A stretch of 7,024 bases of DNA, from positions 1 through 7,024 of the forward strand of contig DLME01000300.1 in the NCBI GenBank assembly GCA_002479215.1, written 5' to 3'. Below the pieces are notes generated by a model that saw only the letters and a program-made list of their open reading frames with translations, searched no databases and was not told the origin of the DNA. Source of the DNA: Syntrophaceae bacterium UBA7544 (GTDB taxonomy: Bacteria > Desulfobacterota > Syntrophia > Syntrophales > Smithellaceae). Both the position numbers and the translations under genes were made by a program. Position 1 is the stretch's first letter. Each line of letters opens with the position of its first letter. This document shows, piece by piece, positions 1 through 5,664 of the stretch.

Positions 1-268
1 ATTTAAAATAAGCCATAAACCACTTTGCTCCCAGAGGCTCTGTCGTAACTACTGCCGCTATCTCCTCATGCGTCAGGGCACGATATCCTTGTGTTGCTAT
101 AGTAATCGTTCCAAATAGCGCAGCTAACGATAGTGAGAGCAGTGCACACAACAAACGAATCGTCGAACTTATGAGCCTCTTTTTTCGTATAACTCTAAAA
201 GTTTCAATAAAGAAAAGAAGGCTCAGAAGGCCGAACCCAATCGTCAACAAAACAAATACATTTTCCAT
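1..268 (-). CDS. Small inner-membrane protein of unknown function, 5' part only (runs off the left edge)
   Basis: The minus strand is open for 89 codons from the ATG at 266-268 to the window edge, so only the N-terminus is visible. The start is chosen because AAAGGA (274-279) lies 5 nt upstream; an in-frame ATG at 281-283 has no such site. Two hydrophobic segments are visible, about residues 4-22 (after MENV) and 37-59, separated by a basic loop (RVIRKKR). Positive residues in the loop suggest both ends face the periplasm. After the second segment comes GYRALTHEEIAAVVTTEPLG. From memory, this pattern (GYRALT.EE.AA.V..EPLG) recalls a family of short proteins loosely annotated 'cation/multidrug efflux pump' or 'multidrug transporter', whose function is not established. 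It lies 92 bp after the beta-barrel gene on the same strand and could be the operon's distal gene or a separate unit. That it is a real gene is fairly sure; the family is only moderately so. Confidence 0.7.
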   Translation of the reverse strand, partial: MENVFVLLTIGFGLLSLLFFIETFRVIRKKRLISSTIRLLCALLSLSLAALFGTITIATQGYRALTHEEIAAVVTTEPLGAKWFMAYFK

Positions 269-360
269 AGTAATCCTTTCCATATTTTACTATTTCCAAT
301 TCTTCAGAATGTGATCGATATTAGAATGACATTTTGAATTTACGCTTACGGTAACTTCGC

Positions 361-1143
361 TTAATATGAATAGGTAACGACGGCTCCAGCGGATAATCTT
401 TCCGAATATTGCCCTTCAATATTCATTTGGAATCCCTTCAACAGGGGGATATTTACTCCCGCAAATCCTCCCGCAATTGTTTTGTTCCTGATGGTAACAT
501 TTCCGGCTGTATATTCAAGACCCGGAATATTTACCGCCAGGGAAGCCTGGGCTTCCGAATAATAAATGTAAGGTCCCGCATATAGCTTTATATTGTATGG
601 AGCCGTTGCTTGAAATCCAATGCCGCAATTCACATCCCAAAGATTTTTTATTTGGAGATCTGTTGTAAAAGGCTCGCTGCCACTTATCCCCGCAACATCA
701 TCGGTAAAGTTACTTAAGTAATAAGTTCCCTGTATGAAGGCTCCTACGCCGAATATTCTATTGAGAGCATAAAAGCCTTTTGCCCCCAGGGTGCCAAAAA
801 ACTTCCAGTTTTCCTCAAAATCATTTTTGTCGGTGGTAGTTAAAACATTTGTGGAGTTATAAGCGTCGAAAATTTTTAAATCCGACACCCCGATTCGCGC
901 GTATATTTCCCAAAGATTTTTAGCTCCATAACCTACATGCGAATAAACCTGATTCTGTCTGATTAAATGCTCCGTTCCGTTCTTGTATATATCTTCATGG
1001 TACCAATAACCGATACCGGTATATAATCCTCCAGTCTCTTTGGAAACAGGTTGAGGCGGACCAAATGGCCCACCCGCGACGGCTGTATTATGGACAGTAA
1101 ATATTATTAACACGCAGATAACTATAACTTTAAGGCTTTTCGT
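361..1143 (-). CDS. Outer-membrane beta-barrel protein, last gene of the mla operon, apparent ACG start
   Basis: Predicted small outer-membrane beta-barrel of 260 residues if started at the ACG at 1141-1143. From that codon the protein begins M(ACG)KSLKVIVICVLIIFTV and ends its signal peptide at HNTAVA, with cleavage expected after Ala23 before GGPF. The first standard start in frame is GTG at 1111-1113. It has no Shine-Dalgarno site and would leave a 13-residue leader without positive charges, so it is a poor choice. The mature part alternates aromatic and small residues in about ten amphipathic stretches (for example GGLYTGIGYWYHE, WEIYARIGVSDL, NIKLYAGPYIYY, LSAGAVVTYSY) and ends in Tyr, as barrel proteins recognised by the BAM machinery commonly do. 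I do not recognise a named family. It sits 24 bp after mlaA, in the same operon. E. coli MlaA binds trimeric porins, so a role as MlaA partner is plausible but is only an inference from position. Confidence 0.82.
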   Translation of the reverse strand, partial: TKSLKVIVICVLIIFTVHNTAVAGGPFGPPQPVSKETGGLYTGIGYWYHEDIYKNGTEHLIRQNQVYSHVGYGAKNLWEIYARIGVSDLKIFDAYNSTNVLTTTDKNDFEENWKFFGTLGAKGFYALNRIFGVGAFIQGTYYLSNFTDDVAGISGSEPFTTDLQIKNLWDVNCGIGFQATAPYNIKLYAGPYIYYSEAQASLAVNIPGLEYTAGNVTIRNKTIAGGFAGVNIPLLKGFQMNIEGQYSERLSAGAVVTYSY

Positions 1144-1150
1144 ACGAAAT

Positions 1151-1156
1151 CCTCCT
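1151..1156 (-). promoter_or_regulatory. Shine-Dalgarno site that decides the start of the beta-barrel gene
   Basis: The minus strand reads AGGAGG here, followed by 7 nt and then ACG AAA AGC. This is the ideal distance for the ACG to be the initiation codon. No ATG, GTG or TTG in the right frame lies within reach. The next in-frame GTG is 38 nt downstream of this site. Confidence 0.75.
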
Positions 1157-1167
1157 CTCTCCTAAAT

Positions 1168-2094
1168 TCAATTCTTCTGTAATACCGAATCATCCGAAAG
1201 CGAGCTTTTTTCTTCCGGCTTGGATGGCGTCAGTTTCAATCGCCTCTGTTCAACTTTTTTCAGCCGGTATTGAACATAGGCATCGCGTAACGCTATGTAG
1301 GGATCGATGGCCGCATCTTTGAGAGATTCATAATCGCCAATCCTCAGAGAGGTGTCATTTACTTCCTCGTATCCTCTGACTCCTAACCAAACATACCAGG
1401 GATTAATATAAGAAACCGGATACAAAAAATAATCGCCGACCACATCTACTGAATCCCGCGGACTGGAAGGACCGAGTATCGGCCAGACTATATAGAAACC
1501 TTGTCCCACACCATAGACACCCAGAGTTTGTCCCAAATCCGTATCCTGCTTTTGCAAATCCAATTCCTTGTTGGAAGAAGGATCCAAAAGTCCCCCGATG
1601 CCCCATACTGTGTTTATTGTAAAACGGCCAAACTCCGTGGCCGCGCCGCTGAAATCAGCTTGAAGCAGGCAACTGACGAAACGGGCAGGAAATCTAAGAT
1701 TAGAAAAGAAATTCTTCACGCTGATCCTGGCAACTTCGGGAACTACCATATTATATCCCTGCGCTACAGGTTTAAGCGCCCAGAAATACAGCTTGTCGTT
1801 AAAGTGGTACATGGCCCGATTGAGGGGCTCTATAGGATCTGCAATTTGCGCTTTCTCCCCCGCAGCCTCATCTTCGTTGAAATTCTCATCATCCGAGCTT
1901 TTACTCTCAGATTTTATCTCTTTTTCCCGGGGTGGTAAATTGACCTCACCTGAATTGGAAGCGTCTGTAACCACCGCTGGGGGAGTGGATGTTGAACTCG
2001 ACGGCGATAGGGTAGAAGAATTGGAATTCAGGCTGTGAGCGCAGCCCATCGTAAGAAAAGTATATACCAAAATCAAAAACAAGAAAAATTTCAT
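1168..2094 (-). CDS. mlaA: MlaA (VacJ) outer-membrane phospholipid-removal lipoprotein
   Basis: Outer-membrane component of the Mla system. The known role of the family is to extract phospholipids mislocalised in the outer leaflet and pass them to MlaC. The 308-residue protein starts with a lipoprotein signal (hydrophobic residues 3-16, LTMGC with Cys18 as lipidation site; Thr at -3 makes the lipobox imperfect). Residues 19-85 are an unusual low-complexity linker: Ser/Thr/Pro first, then highly charged and acid-rich. The VacJ domain begins with the diagnostic DPIEPLNR (86-93) and includes NFFSNLRFPARF (128-139) and GFYIVWPILGPSSPRD (199-214). The C-terminus (about 278-308) is charged. E. coli MlaA is about 250 residues, so the linker and tail explain the extra length. 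The ATG at 2092-2094 has AGAGGA about 10 nt upstream. It follows mlaC by 63 bp and precedes the beta-barrel gene by 24 bp. Confidence 0.95.
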   Translation of the reverse strand: MKFFLFLILVYTFLTMGCAHSLNSNSSTLSPSSSTSTPPAVVTDASNSGEVNLPPREKEIKSESKSSDDENFNEDEAAGEKAQIADPIEPLNRAMYHFNDKLYFWALKPVAQGYNMVVPEVARISVKNFFSNLRFPARFVSCLLQADFSGAATEFGRFTINTVWGIGGLLDPSSNKELDLQKQDTDLGQTLGVYGVGQGFYIVWPILGPSSPRDSVDVVGDYFLYPVSYINPWYVWLGVRGYEEVNDTSLRIGDYESLKDAAIDPYIALRDAYVQYRLKKVEQRRLKLTPSKPEEKSSLSDDSVLQKN

Positions 2095-2157
2095 GAGGCT
2101 GAATTCCTCTTTAATGGTTTATTGAAAAAATTCTTTCTTTGCCGGCGGCTTTTTAAA

Positions 2158-2751
2158 CTATTGTTCCTTCACTTTTTTGCGTAGAACCTCCAGCAGTTGC
2201 TCGGGTGTATCCTTAGCCAGTATATCATTGAACTGGGTGCGATAGTTCAGAACCAGACTCACATTCTCCACGACAACGTCGTATACTTTCCATGCGCCGT
2301 CTTTCAGGATCAATCTGTAGAAGATAGGAATTTCCTTGGAAGAAGTTATCACTTTCGTCTGAACTTCAGCCTGGGTTTCCGAATTCATACTTTCTTTATA
2401 GAAATCGATTTTTTCGTTAGTGTAAGAAAGGATTTTATCAATGTAAGCCTTTTCCAATACTTGTTCAAAAAGTTGTACAAATTCTCCTTGCTGAGCGGTA
2501 TTCAATTTATTCCAGTTTCGCGCCAGCGTCCTCTTGGAAAATTCGATTTCGTTGAACATACCTTTATATATAGAACGAAGTTTCTGTTTTTTCGTCTCTT
2601 TGGCCGATTCGGATTTAAGCTTTGGATCGCGCAGTACGTCGAGTACTTTGTTGACATTTACCTGAGTCGTGTTGAGTGGCGCGCCGGCATACACCGGAAG
2701 AGAAAATAGAAAGAGCACTAATATACTTAATCCTGCGAGCTGTCTTTTCAT
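2158..2751 (-). CDS. mlaC: MlaC periplasmic phospholipid carrier (Ttg2D family)
   Basis: Soluble periplasmic shuttle that carries a phospholipid between MlaA at the outer membrane and the MlaFED complex at the inner membrane (known for the family). The 197 residues match the usual length of about 200. Residues 1-22 are a Sec signal peptide (MKRQLAG, hydrophobic core, cleavage after VYA). The family pattern is visible: a helical part with RTLARNWNKLNTAQQGEFVQLF (split over residues 74-95) and L..AYIDKI (99-107). This is followed by the sheet part with DGAWKVYDVVVENVSLVLNY (151-170) and RTQF (171-174), the most diagnostic MlaC stretch. The ATG at 2749-2751 is preceded by AGGAGG with 8 nt spacing. 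It lies 29 bp after mlaD and 63 bp before mlaA, consistent with a single transcript. Confidence 0.95.
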   Translation of the reverse strand: MKRQLAGLSILVLFLFSLPVYAGAPLNTTQVNVNKVLDVLRDPKLKSESAKETKKQKLRSIYKGMFNEIEFSKRTLARNWNKLNTAQQGEFVQLFEQVLEKAYIDKILSYTNEKIDFYKESMNSETQAEVQTKVITSSKEIPIFYRLILKDGAWKVYDVVVENVSLVLNYRTQFNDILAKDTPEQLLEVLRKKVKEQ

Positions 2752-2780
2752 GACCTAATCCTCCTAATTTTATTGCATCC

Positions 2781-3236
2781 TTATTCCTTCTTTACTTCGC
2801 CAAAGGCATATTTGCCAATAAGCTCTATGATATCCACCGGGGCCTGTGTTTCGGTGATGATTCCGCGAGGTCCAAGCAGTTCTCCTGCGCCTCCGGGATC
2901 AATGCTGAGATAACTATCGCCAATCAGTCCTTGTGTTTTAATGGAAGCAATGGCATCGTCATAAATCTTTATACCCTTTTTGATCTTTATTTCAACTATA
3001 GCTTTCTGGGTTTCCTGATCCATGAAGATTCGTTCCACCCGTCCGACCTCAATACCCAAGATATCCACGACATTACCGACTCTCAGGCCGGTAACTGAGG
3101 TAAACTTGGCAATGACGGGATAGGAATCATCACCCAGCAAAGAAACATGCCCAAGTTTTACGGTCATATAGCCTATGCAAAGAAGTCCGAAAACAACAAA
3201 GATACCGACTATTGTCTCGATGGTATATTTTTTCAT
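2781..3236 (-). CDS. mlaD: MlaD inner-membrane MCE-domain lipid-binding subunit
   Basis: MCE-domain protein. In the studied systems six copies form a ring on the MlaFE complex, with a central lipid channel. With the start used here it has 151 residues: a short cytoplasmic end (MKKYTIE), one membrane segment (about 8-26) and the MCE domain (about 38-115). Typical elements are SVTGLRVGNVVDILGIEVG (47-65) and TQGLIGDSYLSIDPGG (101-116). The tail DIIELIGKYAFG (135-146) is short; E. coli MlaD is about 183 residues, so the ring-distal C-terminal part is reduced. A longer reading frame begins at 3272, but its extra 12 residues (MDGYDAPPGREN) overlap the mlaF end. The ATG at 3234-3236 is preferred because it has GGGGAG 7 nt upstream and overlaps the mlaF stop codon as ATGA, a classic translational-coupling arrangement. 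Confidence 0.95.
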   Translation of the reverse strand: MKKYTIETIVGIFVVFGLLCIGYMTVKLGHVSLLGDDSYPVIAKFTSVTGLRVGNVVDILGIEVGRVERIFMDQETQKAIVEIKIKKGIKIYDDAIASIKTQGLIGDSYLSIDPGGAGELLGPRGIITETQAPVDIIELIGKYAFGEVKKE

Positions 3237-4486
3237 ATTTTCTCTCCCCGGCGGCGCATCGTAGCCGTCCAAATTTCCTTTTGATGAGATTTTGCCGAAT
3301 CTATGACTGAATCAATTTCGGCAATCGGTTGGCCCTGGGCAATTCCGGCCAGGATGGTAAATTCTACCGGCCCCGCCATAGCCACCCGTCTACGAACTCC
3401 AGTCCAAATATCATTAATTTCCAATCCCTGAAAATCTTTGACAAAATATTTTAGAATATTTTCCGCCTCGGTTATGTCAGAATAGGGAAGCACTGTAACA
3501 ATTTCATTTGTATTCCGGCGGGTGGAAAATCCCCCTATAACGCCAAAGTGTTTATCGATATACAATCCCATACGTCTTATTGCTTCCTGCACAGCATCAT
3601 GACCCAAATATCTAATGATGGAATTTATGTCTTCCAGAGTAAAAACCGCTATACAATAAGTGTCCCCAAAAGCTCTCCTCCTCATCTGAGCATGATTAAG
3701 AACTTTGAATTGTCTTTTGGAATACAAACCGGTTAATTCTTTCTGTAACGCCTCCAGGCTGTGGATGACTTCGTCTTTAAAAGGATGGTCAAAATCTTCC
3801 AACTCTTCCGGAGTCCCTTGAAAAACAATCGTCCGCTCATAGAGGGCGAGAACACGATTGGAGATAAAGTATACATCCGGAATCTCGTGGCTGACCAAGA
3901 TAGCCGTAAACCCAAACTTCCTATGGTATTGGGCAATCATACTAAGAATCGCGTTTTTTCGGACGGGATCCTGGCCGGTTGTTGGTTCGTCAAAGAGAAC
4001 AATTTTAGGATCGGTTATCAGTGCGCGTGCCAGGGCTGCCCGCTTTTGCATTCCTCCCGATAGTTCTGAAGGAAACTTTTTAACCGCATCGGTCAGTTCT
4101 GTCTGCTCTATTCTCGCCATGACCCGGCGGTCGATTTCAGATTTCTTCAAATTGGTTGTTTCCAGCAAGGGCAGAGCAATATTTTCATAAACGGTCAGGG
4201 AATCAAAAAGAGCGTTACCCTGAAACATGTAACTCATCTGAGCAAAGGCCGCATTAATTTCCTTTTTTTTCATTTTACTGACTGGTTTGCCCCGAAGAAG
4301 AATCGTTCCTTCGTCCGGTTTGAGTAGTCCGATGATAAGCTTGAGAAGCACGCTTTTCCCCGCGCCGCTCAGGCCGATTATGGTTGTAACCTCCCCCTCA
4401 TAAATTTCAAGATTAACACGCTCAAGAACTGTTCGGTCTCCGAAGCTCTTAGTGACGTCTTTAAATTTAATCAATGGTGTATTCAT
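3233..4486 (-). CDS. mlaF: MlaF ABC-transporter ATPase with a C-terminal degenerate GGDEF-like domain
   Basis: ATP-hydrolysing subunit that drives phospholipid transport by MlaFED at the inner membrane. Residues 1-235 are a standard ABC ATPase: Walker A GLSGAGKS (38-45), Q-loop FQG (Gln89), signature LSGGMQKR (142-149), Walker B IVLFDEP (162-168, Glu167 catalytic), the MlaF-type D-loop GQDP (171-174), and switch His200. E. coli MlaF ends near 269 residues; this protein has 417. Residues about 246-408 follow the plan of a GGDEF domain in order: LTGLYSKRQF (251-260, cf. LTGLxNRRxF), YLGHDA (293-298, cf. tyGHdaGD), RRNTNEIVTVLP (323-334, cf. RxGGDEFxxLLP) and EFTILAGIA (375-383, cf. vSiGiA). The metal and GTP residues are replaced (Thr283, Asn325-Thr326-Asn327 for GGD), so cyclase activity is unlikely. 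It starts 8 bp after mlaE with no clear Shine-Dalgarno site, so coupled translation is likely. Its stop overlaps the mlaD start. Confidence 0.96.
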   Translation of the reverse strand: MNTPLIKFKDVTKSFGDRTVLERVNLEIYEGEVTTIIGLSGAGKSVLLKLIIGLLKPDEGTILLRGKPVSKMKKKEINAAFAQMSYMFQGNALFDSLTVYENIALPLLETTNLKKSEIDRRVMARIEQTELTDAVKKFPSELSGGMQKRAALARALITDPKIVLFDEPTTGQDPVRKNAILSMIAQYHRKFGFTAILVSHEIPDVYFISNRVLALYERTIVFQGTPEELEDFDHPFKDEVIHSLEALQKELTGLYSKRQFKVLNHAQMRRRAFGDTYCIAVFTLEDINSIIRYLGHDAVQEAIRRMGLYIDKHFGVIGGFSTRRNTNEIVTVLPYSDITEAENILKYFVKDFQGLEINDIWTGVRRRVAMAGPVEFTILAGIAQGQPIAEIDSVIDSAKSHQKEIWTATMRRRGEKI

Positions 4487-4494
4487 AGGTTTCT

Positions 4495-5343
4495 CTATAT
4501 CAGCAGTGAAGTCACGACGTAATCCGATACCAAAATCAGCACACAGGAAATCACGACTGCCGAGGTAGTGGCCAGACCGACGGCTTGGGCACCATGACTA
4601 TCCCTGCGCATATGCGCGAAATAGCCCTGGTAACAACAAACAGTGGCAACGATAACTGCGAAAACGATAGCCTTAATTAAACCGTCGGAAATGTCTTTCA
4701 TCTCAACATTAGCCTGAATACTATGGAAATATACGCCGGAATTCAGACCAAGCAGCATGACCCCTGAAATATATCCGCCGATCATTCCGATGAGGTCAAA
4801 CACGGTGGTGAGGATGGGAAAGCTGATGATAGCAGCGGTAACTCTCGGACTGATGATATGTCTGAGCGGATCAATGCGCATGGTATGCAAGGCATCTATC
4901 TGCTCGGAAATTCGTTGGATACCGATTTCAGCCGTGATAGCGGAGCCTGCCCGGGCCGTAATCATGATTGCCGTAAGAACCGGCCCCAATTCTCTGATTA
5001 AAGACAGAGCTACCAGAGTGCCGACTGCTCCCTGAGCCCCGAATTTAACCAGGGCATGGTAAGATTGGAGACCCAGAACCATGCCGGTAAACACACTCAC
5101 CAGCATGATGATTGTCGTTGATCTCGCTCCGATGTAATAAAGCTGCTGAACTATCTTGGATAGCTGCTTCGAGCGGAAGACCTTAACCAGAGCCAAAAAG
5201 AGGAAAACCGTCGCGGCACCTAAAATGTTGATCCACCTTATTACCGCTCTTCCTATAGAAAAAAATGGCCTGGACAACAACATACCCAACTGCCATTTTG
5301 TTTCATTTTCGGAGCGGGTCTGGTTATCTGCCGCCGGTACCAT
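4495..5343 (-). CDS. mlaE: MlaE inner-membrane permease of the phospholipid ABC transporter
   Basis: Integral membrane subunit of MlaFED, forming the lipid path between MlaD and the two MlaF ATPases (known for the family). The 282 residues carry the hallmark stretch RELGPVLTAIMITARAGSAI (117-136), followed by TAEIG (137-141) and ISEQIDALHTMRIDPLRHII (145-164), the conserved cytoplasmic coupling region. Hydrophobic segments lie at about 39-54, 76-94, 105-130, 166-198, 222-240 and 258-280. About 35 N-terminal residues before the membrane region are polar and less typical. Family members are about 260 residues, and an internal Met21 (MLLSRPFF) is an alternative start. The ATG at 5341-5343 is preferred because AAGGAGGA (5353-5360) lies 9 nt upstream. 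This is the first gene of the operon, so the promoter should lie in 5361-5660. The stop codon is 8 bp before mlaF. Confidence 0.96.
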   Translation of the reverse strand: MVPAADNQTRSENETKWQLGMLLSRPFFSIGRAVIRWINILGAATVFLFLALVKVFRSKQLSKIVQQLYYIGARSTTIIMLVSVFTGMVLGLQSYHALVKFGAQGAVGTLVALSLIRELGPVLTAIMITARAGSAITAEIGIQRISEQIDALHTMRIDPLRHIISPRVTAAIISFPILTTVFDLIGMIGGYISGVMLLGLNSGVYFHSIQANVEMKDISDGLIKAIVFAVIVATVCCYQGYFAHMRRDSHGAQAVGLATTSAVVISCVLILVSDYVVTSLLI

Positions 5344-5498
5344 TAATAAAAATCCTCCTTATTATCGAATGTTTCGAAGGGGAATTTGGCATATTTATTA
5401 AAATTCGTCAACTTAAGAGTTCTGTAGCTAACTATGAGAAAATCCGTTGGCCAATTTCTAAAAAAATCGCCCAAACTCAAAATGATTTACCTCATCTT

Positions 5499-5623
5499 AT
5501 ACCATTTCTAAATCAAAGATGATATTGAGGCGGCTAGGCGGAGGCAACGAGGCGTATTACTAATACACTGAGGAAGCCGACAACGACACCAACAAAGATA
5601 GCGCTTTAATTTAGAATTGGAAT
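5499..5623. repeat. Palindromic intergenic element with ~20-bp terminal inverted repeats (MITE/REP-like)
   Basis: The left end (5499-5518, ATACCATTTCTAAATCAAAG) and the reverse complement of the right end (5604-5623, ATTCCAATTCTAAATTAAAG) match at 17 of 20 positions. The interior is GC-richer than its flanks. It contains a GGCGGCTAGGCGGAGGC purine-rich run (5530-5546) and a perfect small hairpin, GTATTA-C-TAATAC (5554-5566). There is no coding potential, and no clear target-site duplication is visible. The overall build suggests a dispersed, non-autonomous palindromic repeat or a structured RNA element. Only one copy lies in this window, so repeat status is inferred. It fills most of the divergent spacer between mlaE and dinB (5344-5664). 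The rest of that spacer is AT-rich leader in which I see no confident promoter. Confidence 0.6.
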
Positions 5624-5660
5624 TACTACTAAATTCTCAGAAGAAATGATATTCTAAATT
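5608..5660. repeat. Perfect 10-bp inverted repeat flanking the dinB leader
   Basis: AATTTAGAAT (5608-5617) and ATTCTAAATT (5651-5660) are exact reverse complements separated by 33 nt. The left copy lies inside the right terminal repeat of the palindromic element. The right copy ends 4 nt before the dinB ATG. In an RNA it could pair and enclose the translation start region, or the copies could be operator half-sites. AT-rich composition makes chance occurrence possible. Confidence 0.4.
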
Positions 5661-5664
5661 TTAT

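Noticed and set aside
2130..2157. GC-rich GCCGGCGGC followed by Ts between mlaC and mlaA, possible terminator
   Set aside because: The stem would be only 3-4 bp, and it would act on the plus strand, where no gene needs it.
5365..5377. Small inverted repeat TCGAA-TGT-TTCGA in the mlaE leader
   Set aside because: It recalls a LexA-type box, but the spacing is wrong and it lies far from dinB. Only 5 bp long, so not called as a site.
5383..5411. Possible mla promoter: minus-strand TTGACG (5406-5411) with CAAATT 17 nt downstream
   Set aside because: The -35 is good, but the -10 matches consensus at only three of six bases. AT-rich DNA gives many such chance matches.
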